DNA of 64,000 nucleotides from Gyromitra esculenta (Eukaryota > Ascomycota > Pezizomycetes > Pezizales > Discinaceae): contig JBCAML010000020.1 of the NCBI GenBank assembly GCA_038503075.1, positions 1,302,001 through 1,366,000 on the forward strand, written 5' to 3'. The first letter of the stretch is position 1. Every line of letters starts with the position of its first letter. The position numbers and the translations under genes are program-made. Positions 11,705-22,858 of the stretch are shown piece by piece. The notes under the pieces are model-generated. The model had not been told where the DNA came from. It made no database searches and saw only the letters and a list, made by a program, of their open reading frames with translations.

Positions 11705-14268
11705 CTGTGAGGGTCAAACGGGGGCTTTTTTTTCCCCTTCGTTTTTTGTTTCGTTTATTTGTCCATGGGAGACGAATTTCTAGAGCTGGTGAATTGTAAT
11801 GTCTTTATTTTTTTTTATTTTTTTTTGGGAGGTTTTTCATAAACGGAGTTGTACTACTACTGCTTAGTCTTTTTTTTCTTTTCCCTCTCTGTTTGGGGTG
11901 TGGATACACGTTTCTTTCCCTCGTTCCCCGGAGCCCGTAACAGCGGACCAGGGGGAAAAAATATATATTTGTATTTAGAATTCCCTAAACTTACCCCTGC
12001 TATGCAAAAGACCAGAAAAAAAAGTCCCTGGGGCGATTTCCAAACCGTTATAACGACAAGACTAAGTTTCACACCTTAGCGCAGGACGGGCTAGCGGGCT
12101 CCGGAGTCCGGGGCAGCGGTGACGATGGTCCTAGCTTCACAGTCACTGTGCCGAAATAAATCCCTATCGATAGCGGATGCGTCATGTTTTAAAATTACTT
12201 TTTTTTTCTCTGGATTACTATACTGTTCTGATTTTCTGATCGAGTCTTGAAATATCACTCGTTTCGATCTTGGGGCTCGATGGTGCGCATCATTGGCACC
12301 GTATAATCCTTACAATACGAAGAGGGCCAGGGGGGGTTGGGGTTGGGGTTTGGTGTGTTATTGGGTGAGAGTCCGCGGAGGTTTCAACAACTGGGGCGAA
12401 TGCGCGCGTGGTCCTGCTTCGGTAATATTTACGGGGGTTATTATAAGTACCCCTAACCCAACTGGCTGCGTGTGCGATATAGAGTACATATACCTACATA
12501 CATGTAGCAGATGGTTATGCATGGGGGGGCTGTTGTTTTTTTTTTCTTGGCAAAAACATACCCTGCCGCTCACGATTAGTTTAAATAAACGTTGTCTCAG
12601 AGCTGAATTGGAACGATGGCGGAGATTAGGCAAGGCAAGGCATGTTGATAAGTATCGCAGAGTGAGTACTACCCGTATGTATGGCCTCTACAATGCTCTT
12701 GCTGGGATTTCGGTTTTGAATAATCACTTTATTACGCTTTTATTGCCCTATATAGATGTAGCCAATCGACATATCCCAGTTTTGGGGTGCGCCGATATTT
12801 GAGTATAGTTACTGGCAAGACTACCGCAGAAATAAGCGATAATAGGCAGTGGCTCCATGGCCAGCACTCACCACCAGGATCTTGGTCTAGAACCTATATA
12901 TCACGCCCCACGTTTGCCAGGGGTGGCGTTTTACAGTTCGATAGACGAGTGGGGATGCGCGCGCCTGTGACCACCAAGCGCTTTCGTGCAATTGCGGGAA
13001 ATTTTAGTAGGAGGAGGGAAGGCTTATACTACCTCGCGTCTACCCCCCAAATTATTTCTATTATTGACCATCTATTCCTTCTTTCTCCAAATCTAACCCT
13101 TAGGTTATGGCGCTTTCTATATATCGCCTGAATCTTTCTAGTAGTGGTATGTAGGGGAAACAAATTAGTCTGTATATATTCCGAATAAAGAAACATTAAC
13201 TCACCCACGGTTTCTAACTCTAGTTTGACAGAAAATCTCTCCATGCAGATTTCATATCATCCCTTCCCCACTATTATCTCGTATCTTGCTCCTTCCTTCC
13301 TTCCTTCAATTGTTGCTCTGTCCCCCGATACCGGTTATCCGCCGGGACAACAGACTATCCGATCACACGGTCACCAACACTCAACTCACTACCAGCCCCC
13401 GTTCGCCCGTTCCAGCAGAATCAAAACTGATCCCGTACGTACTCCTCTCTTGAAAGATCTTCTATAAATTGAGATTTCCGTTAGACCTCTAGCTACGGCT
13501 TGTCGTGGCTGTGGATAAATTTTAACCAGAGATCGAAGGCCGAGGGAATCGAAGAGTCACAGATTCACTATATCTGTTTGCAGAATATACTAGAATCTCG
13601 TTAATTTATCGTGCGGGAAATTAGCTGCTTTGTGGTATCCAAATTACGGGTATAAAATTGCTTGGAAGCATCATGTATCTGCAAAACTACGATGGATCAA
13701 GCTGTGAAATGAACTAGCATGTCCGGCACTCACGAAACAGATAAGGTTAGGGCTGTATTTGTCTATGGAATATCACTCAATCTAGATTACATTGCTAGTA
13801 GTTATCTATCGCTGTTTTTTGCTTTGCTTAGTCGTCTGTATGCGATCTGGAATATACAAACCCAACCAATATCATTTATCTTATTTTATACGGAGTATTA
13901 AACGTGCAATACACCACATATACACAATCTCATATCGCACTACTCGCCGAAAACAAATAGAAACTAATATTAATACCCAACCTTCACCCAAGCCCACGAA
14001 TCAGGCAGGGTCCGCTCGGCTGTACCGTACCTTTCTACCAGATCCCATGAGACAGGGCTTCCGGCCCAGATCTCCTATGATTCTCAGCTCCAGTACATAA
14101 CGTCAAAGCAAGCGTTCACAAGCGTTCACAATCAGAAGCATACGTAATTAAAACTCCAATAATTCATTTCTTCCAGTTTACATCACAACCCCCTTCCCTC
14201 CCCCCCCAAAAAAAGGCCCCCAAAAAGCCCCCATCACGAAGCAATCCCCACGACTCACCACCAACCCA
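11705..14268. other. gene-less stretch
   Basis: No gene is supported. The stretch carries T-rich tracts just after the RTA1-like gene, a CGAGTGATA site in inverted orientation (12253-12261), a TACATGTA site (12499-12506) and a 12-bp tandem duplication of AAGCGTTCAC at about 14110-14130. Open frames such as 12293-12802 are compositionally poor and have no motif. Confidence 0.5.
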
Positions 14269-14553
14269 TCAAACAGCGCCCCTCCCGCCCCTCCCACCCC
14301 TCACATCCGGCTCTCCCTCTAGAGCCTCTCTGTCCGGCCTGATACTCTCCCCCTCCGCAGTAAGGATGACCCCGTCCTGGCTAACGACGCGCTGGATGCG
14401 CGAGTCCGACGGACGGCCGGGATTCGCAATGGCTACGGCGCCGGAGCGGATCTTGTTGCTGAGGCCCTCGAGGTTGAGGTTGCCGTCGAGTGGGGCTGAG
14501 AGCACGAGGGCTGCGAGAGCACAGATTGCGTAGATGGAAAGAAGTTTGTGCAT
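14269..14553 (-). CDS. small predicted secreted protein, 94 aa
   Basis: The ATG at 14553 begins MHKLLSIYAICALAALVLSA, a textbook signal peptide with probable cleavage before APLDG or LDGN. The mature part (about 75 aa) is cysteine-free, moderately acidic in the middle, and ends in a Gly/Arg stretch (VRGGRGGRGAV). The frame is open for 50 codons upstream of this ATG, but that extension is Thr/Pro-rich and would bury the signal peptide, so I chose 14553. I recognise no family. Size and secretion signal fit a small secreted protein or a precursor peptide. It is transcribed away from the secreted-protein gene at 15531, with about 1 kb between them. Confidence 0.6.
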   Translation of the reverse strand: MHKLLSIYAICALAALVLSAPLDGNLNLEGLSNKIRSGAVAIANPGRPSDSRIQRVVSQDGVILTAEGESIRPDREALEGEPDVRGGRGGRGAV

Positions 14554-15530
14554 TTTGAAAGGATTGTATGGTGCTTGATGCTGTGGGTTTGGATGTGCAG
14601 GATTTCGGGAGGTGGTGGTTGGAGTTGGGGTTGGAGTTGATCTGGTGGTGTGGGTGGAGGGGATAAGGCGCGTTCTCGAATTGATGATAATAGCTTTGGT
14701 CATTAGTTAGAGTTGGGGTTTTGAACCCTTAGACTAGTATAGTTGTGGTTTACGAGGTGCCTTGTCATATCACAACGACGACAGATTGTGCTTCGATGCC
14801 GAACCCCCCCGAAATACCAGTTGAGCTGAATGCCGATTGGTTTTAGGAAACTAGAATTATTCTATAAACAGAGGTAAAGTCGTCAAAGTTTGAATTTTAG
14901 TATTCTTAGTTTTTTTTCCTACCGGCGTGATCAAATGATCCGCGCACAAAACCTAAAGCCAATAGGTGTTATTACGGTGGGCTTCTCGAGACTATGAGCA
15001 AGACTCGCCATCAAATTCCGGTATCTCTTCAATACAGTTTCAATTGAAACTCCTCTCCACAGTCGAAATCGAAATATTCAACCTCTTTTCGCTGTTTCAT
15101 TAGCTCAATTCCGAGGATCTGCACTTTAGAGAAACCATGTTCCCTTTAATATACGTGATTAATACCGAGATATATATACCCATCGACTTTTATACCAGTT
15201 TCTGCTTCATCATTCGTGTGAGCCTTGGATAGAAACTCTTAAAGAACTTCTACTCCCGACGTGATGCCATGAATAGACTCTCGCCGCTTTCTCCACAATT
15301 CGAAGCCCATCTCATAACAAGTCAGGAATCTACCCGTGATGAACACTGGATAGTTTTCGCGAGGATTCAAGTTCCATTCTCAATTAGTGACTGCTAAGTG
15401 CCCATGACTTTTGAAATAGATCTGAATTTAACTTTCCTCCCCAACCCCAGAACCCTTCCCCCACTGTTTGACAATCCATACTGCCGTAATAAACATTTCA
15501 CAGCCAAGCAGTGATACCATATCCTCCAAG
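14554..15530. other. shared intergenic region between two divergent secreted-protein genes
   Basis: This stretch separates the start codons of two divergently transcribed genes with signal peptides (14553 minus, 15531 plus). It is AT-rich, with several TATATATA-like runs near 15165-15180, and holds no credible open frame. It may be a bidirectional promoter region; I see no specific operator. Confidence 0.4.
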
Positions 15531-17138
15531 ATGCCATCTCTATTCAGCAAGAGATCGAAAACCCTCCCCATCGCAGCCCTCTTCCTCCATTTCTCAATCC
15601 ACACACTCGCAGCCCCATTTACCCCAATCACCGGAAGACCAATCCCCCATTTCAACGGCGGACTAAACCTATACCCTCGTCCGCAAGAAGACATCGAAGA
15701 CTACGCCTTCAATGAAGGCGACAGTAACTTCGGCAGAGACTTCCATAAATCCGTGGAAGGCATACAGCAGCAGCAGCATGAGTTAAAAGGCGAATTCTCC
15801 GACGGCTTCACCAACGAGTTCCAACGGATGCCGAGTGACGAGCACTACCAGTGGAATAAAGCCCACGAAACGGCTTTGACGGGAGGCGATATTTTTCAAA
15901 AGTCCGGATCTAGTGATATTGAAGGAAGGGGGAGATTGCGTATTACGCCTGGAGGGAGGAGACGGCGTCCGTTCAATCCTGCAAGCAGGAATCATAATAG
16001 CTTTGCTGATGACATTTATTATCCGTATCCTTCTCAAGTAGATGCTTCTATTTCACAAATTAAAAGGTTTGATAGCTAACTATCGATATCACAGAACCTT
16101 CCAAAGCGAGACTTGGACTTGGACTTGGGACTTAATCTATTGGACCCACAGACTGTGTGCGATTTCTTGCATCTTCCGGGCTGTTCACCTGGATTGACAT
16201 TGCCTGTCGAGCTATTGGATCTGCCGATCGTTTCCATCGAGGTTGAGCATACAGAGTTGAGCTATCAAATTATGGAGAGCCTAGACACTTCAGATATCGT
16301 AGACACCGTTTCTGCAGACCTGGAAATTGGATCACCATTCACTAGCCTTAAAGCTCCAGCAGCGCAAAATCCCGAAGCTTCAGTCCCCGTGTTCTTGAAG
16401 ATCGGATTTTTGCCCAGCGCCGCCGCAGCCTTCGGCGTGAATCAAGACGCAGTAGGGTTTCTAGATATGCCGATTTCCGGTATCCCGCTCTCAGGTATCC
16501 TAGCAGATGTCCCGTACACGGAGACCCTTGTCGAATACCACGAAGTTCAGACCGTATGTATCACGAGAGAAGTCGGACCCTTCGTCGTCTGCGAGCGTGT
16601 TTACGGGGAAGAGCCAGAACAAGGTGCCGATGTTGGGGTACCAATTGGTATTGATCTCGAAGTCCCTGTAACAGACGATGTGGAGGAAGCGATTTCCTTT
16701 GATGGTCTCGTAGATCCCGAGACACCAGTAGCCGAAATAGTCGTTCTGGACGATGATATTGTCGGGGAGGTGTTTGGTTTTGATCTCACAGACCCTGAGA
16801 CGTCCGTCGACGAGATAATCTTCATAAGCGACGACAATTACCAGAGACTGGTTGACCCTGATGTCGAAGATGCTGAAGCACTCGAAGAGGAAGCTCTAGA
16901 TGAAGCTCTCGAGGAAGATGCTGAGGAAGATGCTGAGGAAAACCTCGAAGCTTCTAAGATGCTCGACGTTGGCGATGCTATCGAGACATTTGACCTTGAC
17001 CCCGGCTTCGAAGGCCTCGTGACGCTCGAATCAGAAACAGTGATCATCGGAGATGGCGCGGGTGATGTGCTTTTCATCGAAGACTTTGAGACACTTGAGG
17101 ATGACGAGGACGATGAGGTAGCGATCAGCCTTGATTAG
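15531..17138 (+). CDS. predicted secreted, acidic protein of unknown function, 516 aa
   Basis: Two exons, 15531-16037 and 16095-17138, are joined by a 57-nt intron (GTAGAT to CACAG, with a GCTAAC branch-like site) that keeps phase. The start MPSLFSKRSKTLPIAALFLHFSIHT gives a signal peptide ending near HTLAAP. Residues 30-169 are polar with a QQQQ run and a basic GGRRRRPF patch. Just after the intron comes NLPKRDLDLD, with Lys-Arg at 173-174, a candidate Kex2 site that would divide a basic N-part from a strongly acidic C-part. The C-part carries two copies of a DPETxVxEI motif followed by DD (about residues 380-420), then a Glu/Asp/Ala-rich tract and many acidic residues to the end. A CDFLHLPGC motif and a VCITREVGPFVVCERVYG motif supply the cysteines. 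I recognise no family. Confidence 0.75.
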
Positions 17139-20100
17139 GTCAGATATCAGCCGTCTCACTAAAGTGTTTAAGTTACGTTCAGTTTTGTTCTCTCGGATTT
17201 AAATGCTTCTTTGGATCCTATCTGTTGCTTCAGGTAAGAATTGGATGGATATGAAATTTTTCTGTTATGCGAGGATTAGGGACTCGGATTTGCGATGTTA
17301 TTTCCCCAGTGTTATTTCTTCAGGGTTTTTCTAAGAGTCAATTTGAATATACTTGATTTTAGAAGCATTTCCTCAATTGAGCAGCCAGTTTTTCTCTGAT
17401 TGAAGCGAAACAGAATATCTAAATCCACAGTCTGCCTAGTGATATTCTGTGGCGCCAAGCTACACCTTATTAATCAGCTCCACATTCGAAGAAAAGCCAT
17501 GATAGCTTCGACCTTTATGGCCACGAAGGTTCTAGGGACTCCCAGTCCTCTCGAGGGAAGCAAACCAAGAAGCTCCACCCAAAAGACTTACCGTCCAAGC
17601 ATCTCGGCTCCACATCCCTAGCTCCAAGGCCAAAGAAGGAGCCCACCTACCTACCGAATCCTCAAACAAAAACCGTCCACTGCAATGTATCTATATTGGT
17701 GGATGAAACGGCCCGCTGGAAATGAATGCTTAAGGCTCTGGGCTGCACGACGACATCTCTTATCCGTTCATTTTACCATGTTTAGCTCCCGTGTCCCATC
17801 AGCTTTGATTCTACCACTCGTGCCGGTTTCGGCGTAGACAGTGTTACCGATGCAGCGACGGCAATGGAAACCCTGCGAGCACAGCTGGTGGCTACGTTGC
17901 CGAGAGCTATTTGAGAAGTTAGAGTTGATACTAAACATCGACGTAATTAGGATCTCAATAGCTACCTTCTTGCATGCTAGAAAAAAGCGCTATATTTTCA
18001 GAGACGCTCCAATCCCGCTGGGGTTTAAGGGGGAATCCTTCATCACGAAAAGCCATGACATCCCGTAACCATAAGTTCGCCGACCACGCCGTGCAGCACT
18101 TCGTGGGACAGCTGGTCGAGTGATACCACATGTCTCCAACCTTCCATGCACGAAATCTAAAACCTATATTGTTAGAGTAGTCTCATCGCGAAAGGCCATC
18201 TACCTCTACATCATGTATCCAAAAATAAAAGAAGCTATAATTACGTCTATAGTTTTTCCGTCCATCTCCCACCCCAACACCGCCCTTCCCGAATCCCGTA
18301 TCGTACACCCAGGACAAACCATCCAACTCTCCAAAGTCTCAAATCTCGGTATTCCCCGACGTGCTAAGCCGTTGAGAAAAGTGGCGAATCTCGGAACCCA
18401 AGTTTCCGTTTTTTAAAAAAAAGGGTGGCTGTTTATGGCTGCAGCCCCCCTCTGCTCTACCAGCGGAACGCACCCAGATCCACCTCAACGCCAAAATCCA
18501 GCCAGCCAGCACAGCACAGCACAGCAGCACGGTAGAAAAATATGGTTTAGCCCCAAATCCAAGCTTATTCCAATAACCTATGCAGCTAGCGCGACAACCA
18601 GCCCAGCTGTGGATCCATAACCCCTGAATAGCAGGACTAGCCCAACCAAGGCGATAGGATGGATCTCGTCCGATAGTTGTTTTGATAACTCGTCAGATAT
18701 TTGGTACGACCAACTTGGCACTTTAAACTCTTCTCCCCCTCTCACCCCATCCCATTCACCCCTTATTATATTGCTCTTTGCGGGTATCGGCAGTGTGTTG
18801 AAATTAATTATACGAGCAGGGTGCACCTAGGGGGAATCGGACGTTGTGAGTAAACATCACCTTTCAAAAGTGGGTTCTCGCATGTGGTGCGAGATAAAAC
18901 ATAGGCTCGAGGTTCAGCGGTGAGGTCTATCAAGAAGAGGAAACTCTCCCCCCCTTATCGCAATGTCTAGAGCTAGAAGAGGTCTCAACGTTCGATTCAC
19001 TGCTCTAGAAACTAGCTTTTCGAACCTTTGTCAGCTAAACCAACTGAACTGAAGAGGGGAGGGGAGGGGAACCGCGTCAAACACTAATATAAATAGAGAA
19101 AGTCCTAAAATGAAAAGTGGGTACCCTTGGGACTAAATGTGGATCCACGCGCCTCACCGTGCACGGGTCTGGGCGTGCTCGCTGAACCCGGACGTGTGGA
19201 CGTGCGGGTAGAGTAGGTAGGTAGAGGACTGGGAGCAACAACTCTGATTGTAGCAAACAGAAACAAAAAAAGATCGTCGGATGAGGTGGTGAATGCGATG
19301 CTACTGACTGTACTGGTCTAAATACGGATCTTCTGTTCGAAGTTTCTCGCAGCTCGCCTACCATACGTTTTCGTCGCTCGTGGAAGAAAAAAAAGAGTCT
19401 AAATAGCGTCAGTCAGCAAACGGCTATTCGGCATCTATCTATCGTGGCACCCCACAGCTCACTCGGTCGCTGATAGATATACTCGAAAAAAAAGGGAAGG
19501 ATATCCCGGATACCATCGAGGAAGGCGAAAGTTTCCTCGTCCAAAGACAATGATTCTTTGGAGAATCTCAGAGTATTGATTGTTAATAGTGCGGAGATTT
19601 CTACCGTATGTTTTTGCATAGCTAGAGGAAGCAGTTAATCGAGCCAACTCTAATAAACCTCCAATCCCTTGTGTGGATGGAAAACCCTGGGTATCAACCT
19701 TATAATTATGCTAAGATGCCTCTCGCTCACCCCACCACCATGTTTCTCGTACCTGCGCCGGCAAAACATCCACCCTTTCCGCATAATTTCATCATCCTAA
19801 GGCGTTGTAAGACATAACTACAGTCCAGATGCGTGGGGTTGGGCAATAACCGAGCTTCTGGCAACTCAGGGGCAGCATTCACAGCAGCGTGATTCCTAGA
19901 TTGTGCCAAGAGGCATCTTCAACTAGATACGATATCAGAAGAATGCCACAACTAGGCTTTGCACGAGCCTATCCACTGGTCCCTCTGGTGGAAGTGCTCA
20001 ATGTTCGCAGCCGAAGTCTAAGCGGCAATACTTTCCCAGCCAGCTGGTTCACCGGTGGGGGGAACCTCTCGTTGAGAGTCGCGCCCTACACGGAAAACTG

Positions 20101-20857
20101 GGAAAAATCTCGCGTGTTAGGGAGCGATGAGAATCCCCCACATAGATAGCCATTGGTGCAGATACGCTAGGTAGCGCGCCCAATTGGACAGGTTTGGTGC
20201 CTTGACGCTTAGACAGCTGCGGGGGATAGGTGCGCATGGCAGCGACAAGCTACGCTTAGAAAAGAAAAGCTTAACTAACTTGCAATTTGGGGAGAAGCCA
20301 CACCCAGCTGAGATGCCGGAGAACCATCACATCTGCACAGCAAAACGGGATTGGGTGGTATTTGAAATAGATGTGTGTTTTGTTAACCCAAGAACCCAAG
20401 GCCTGGAGTGCATGGGCTACCTTACTGTGTTTTTAACGAGTGTTTGCTGTCTTTTCTTCGTGTGCTCATGTGGTGTGCTCTGGAATTGTTATCAGTATAT
20501 GCTACTAGTTAATGAGGTCTGTAAATAACACACCCACTGCGGCTAATGAGAACAGAGATCATGCAGTCCAGGTTGCCTTCGTTCGCTGACACGATTGGCT
20601 GGGCGTTCCCTAGGGATGCCCGAAACAGTGGGAGGGTCCCCTTTTTTCACGACAGTAGATTTCCAGGGGAGTGGTATTAAAGGTGAATATCTCCCCTAAA
20701 CTCGCGCCTTTCTTTCCTTCACCCACCCACCGGTAGTCAGTCACTCTTTTCTGAACTTCCAACTTGTTTCCTTTTTTATTTTATTTTATACTGCCCAATC
20801 CTTCTTTTAGGATAGTCACTCGTTAAACAAGAATAACATTGAAATTAATTTCTAAGT
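17139..20857. other. gene-less stretch of 3.7 kb
   Basis: Nothing is supported as a gene. Short open frames on both strands lack motifs. There is a CGAGTGATA site at 18117-18125. The last about 150 bases before 20858 are C/T-rich with A-rich runs next to the start codon, the usual look of a fungal leader for a highly expressed wall-protein gene. Confidence 0.5.
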
Positions 20858-22858
20858 ATGCCTATATATAAGTCTAAATATTTCGCCAGCTTCGCGGCCC
20901 TCGCGTTTGCTTCCACGGCATCTTGCCTTACGGTCACCCCGAGCAACGATGCTACGGCACTCGCCAATGCCCTTCTCGGAGGTTCCTCGGGCATTACTTT
21001 GGTCTCGGCGACCTACACTGGTGCTGATTCTGGCTCTGGACTTTACACGAATGGTCCTCAGGGAATAGTCGATTCTATTGTCCTGACCACCGGTGAGGCC
21101 GTTGATGTGATTCCCGGGGATACCACCTCGGATGAGATCAGTAAGAGCATGGGTACTGCTGGAAGCAGTTTGTGCGAATCTATCAATGGCGGTGTAGCAA
21201 CTTACGACGCTGCTGTTCTTTCCCTGAACGTGATTCTGGCACCCGGATATACTGGAATCGCCTCTCAATACGTCTTTGCTACTGAAGAGTACCCTGAGTG
21301 GGTTGACAGCGTCTTCAACGACGCTTTTGGTATTTGGGTCGACGGCCAACAGATCGCTGTAGACAATACCGGAGCGCCAATCACTGTCAGTGGGCCTTAT
21401 TTCAAGAGCAGCACTGTTCTTACTCCGCCTGCCTCGGGCTCTAGCATGGATGGATCCACCTCGGTTTTGACGTCCGCACATGACGCCACTCCTGGTGCCC
21501 ATACGATCGATATCGCTATCTGTGATACTGGGGACAGTCTTCTCGACAGTGCTGTCTTTGTTGCTCTTCGTGCCATTCCGGGCACTGTCAGCTCGAGCAG
21601 CTCGAGCTCTGCAACTTCCAGCACTTCCAGCACTATCTCATCTAGCAGCACAGTTGGTTCCAACTCGACCATCACATCCAGCATCAGCTCTACCAGCACT
21701 ATCAGCTCCAGCTCCAGTGTCATCACCGGCTCCAGCTCCAGCTCCAGCATCATCTCTAGCTCTAGCTCTAGCTCGGTATACTTGAACACAACCGTTGGCG
21801 TCCACACCTCCGTTATTTCCACTTCTATCATCATTCCCACCTCCAGCATTATCTCCACCTCCGTCATTGTCCCCACCTCCAGCATTGTTCCCACCTCCAG
21901 CCATGTCCCGACTTCGTCTGTCACATACGGCAATGCCACCATCACCACTGCTCCCACTTCAACCGGAGAAGCTCCTTGCGTGACCTACACCTCGTACATC
22001 ATCAAGACTATCACTATATGCGACACGACATGCTACCCAACCACCACTGTCGTCCCCACTGTTGTCACCTCTACTCTTCAATTGACCGTGTACACTCCTT
22101 GCTCGACCGTCACCGTCAGCCAATGCAACGGTGGACCTGGATCACCATGCACCACCTACACCAACACCATCACCTACCCTGTCATCACCACCTACCCTCC
22201 CATCCCAACCTTCACTGCCCCAGTCGGTCCTCAGTCAACTCCCGTTCACACCGCCCCTGGTGTCTCTGCCCCGGTCGTTCCCGTCTCCTCCGGCACCGCT
22301 CTCCTCCCAACCTACACCGCTCCCGTCTACACCGCTCCCGGTGTCTCCTCCCCGGTCGTCCCCATCTCCTCCGGTACCGCTCTCCTCCCAACCTACACCG
22401 CTCCCGTCTACACCGCTCCCGTCTACACTGCTCCCGGTGTCTCCGCCCCGGTCGTCCCCGTCTCCTCTGGCATCGCTCTCCTCCCAACCTACACCGCACC
22501 AGCTGTCTCCGTCCCCACAGCACCAGGTCTCCCAGCAACCCACACCGCACCAGTCCCAGTCTATACCGCCCCCGCTTCCATCCCATACGGTAACGGAACC
22601 CACGGTTGCCCAGGCGGTGCTAACTGCGCTCACCCAACCCCTTCTGCTGGCTTCAGCGTCCCTGTTGCCAATGGTACTAGCGCACACCCGACTACCGTCA
22701 TCCCGGTCACTTCGTCGGCTGCTACTTCCTCCCCGGTCGTTGTTAAGCCATCGTCTCCTTCCACTGCTCCGGTGTTTACAGGTAGTGCTTCGCGTGTTGC
22801 TGGTATGACGAGTGCGGTTATTGTTGGATTCGTTGTTGCTGCTTTTGCTGCTTTGTAA
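20858..22858 (+). CDS. GPI-anchored, Ser/Thr-rich cell wall protein with choice-of-anchor-L-like domain
   Basis: A single intronless frame of 666 aa. Residues 1-23 form a signal peptide ending in ASC or CLT. Residues about 24-242 resemble the choice-of-anchor L domain: an opening SNDATALANALLGGSSGI, a GLYTNGPQGI turn, an SIVLTTGEA strand, and a FATEEYPEWVDSVFNDAFGIWVDG block typical of the family core. Then come Ser-rich (about 245-310) and IPTSS-type repeats (about 318-355), a cysteine-containing region (about 370-435), and a tandem repeat of about 27 aa (TAPGVSAPVVPVSSG and relatives, three copies at 22250-22500). The C-terminus (TSAVIVGFVVAAFAAL) is a GPI-attachment signal. The Ser/Thr regions would be heavily O-mannosylated stalks. 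The domain is best known from bacterial surface proteins. A (GTA)n run lies just past the stop. Confidence 0.85.
   Translation: MPIYKSKYFASFAALAFASTASCLTVTPSNDATALANALLGGSSGITLVSATYTGADSGSGLYTNGPQGIVDSIVLTTGEAVDVIPGDTTSDEISKSMGTAGSSLCESINGGVATYDAAVLSLNVILAPGYTGIASQYVFATEEYPEWVDSVFNDAFGIWVDGQQIAVDNTGAPITVSGPYFKSSTVLTPPASGSSMDGSTSVLTSAHDATPGAHTIDIAICDTGDSLLDSAVFVALRAIPGTVSSSSSSSATSSTSSTISSSSTVGSNSTITSSISSTSTISSSSSVITGSSSSSSIISSSSSSSVYLNTTVGVHTSVISTSIIIPTSSIISTSVIVPTSSIVPTSSHVPTSSVTYGNATITTAPTSTGEAPCVTYTSYIIKTITICDTTCYPTTTVVPTVVTSTLQLTVYTPCSTVTVSQCNGGPGSPCTTYTNTITYPVITTYPPIPTFTAPVGPQSTPVHTAPGVSAPVVPVSSGTALLPTYTAPVYTAPGVSSPVVPISSGTALLPTYTAPVYTAPVYTAPGVSAPVVPVSSGIALLPTYTAPAVSVPTAPGLPATHTAPVPVYTAPASIPYGNGTHGCPGGANCAHPTPSAGFSVPVANGTSAHPTTVIPVTSSAATSSPVVVKPSSPSTAPVFTGSASRVAGMTSAVIVGFVVAAFAAL

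Noticed and set aside
12295..12310. ACCGTATAATC near 12298 as another MITE end
   Set aside because: It matches the element terminus for only about 11 bases, has no inverted partner and no TA flank.
18960..19010. Possible tRNA B box (GTTCGATTC near 18988)
   Set aside because: The flanking bases cannot form a T-stem and there is no A box or acceptor stem in range.
21397..21957. Long antisense open frames within the wall-protein gene
   Set aside because: They are shadows of the Ser/Thr repeats (Glu/Leu or Gly/Asp runs) of the real gene on the plus strand.
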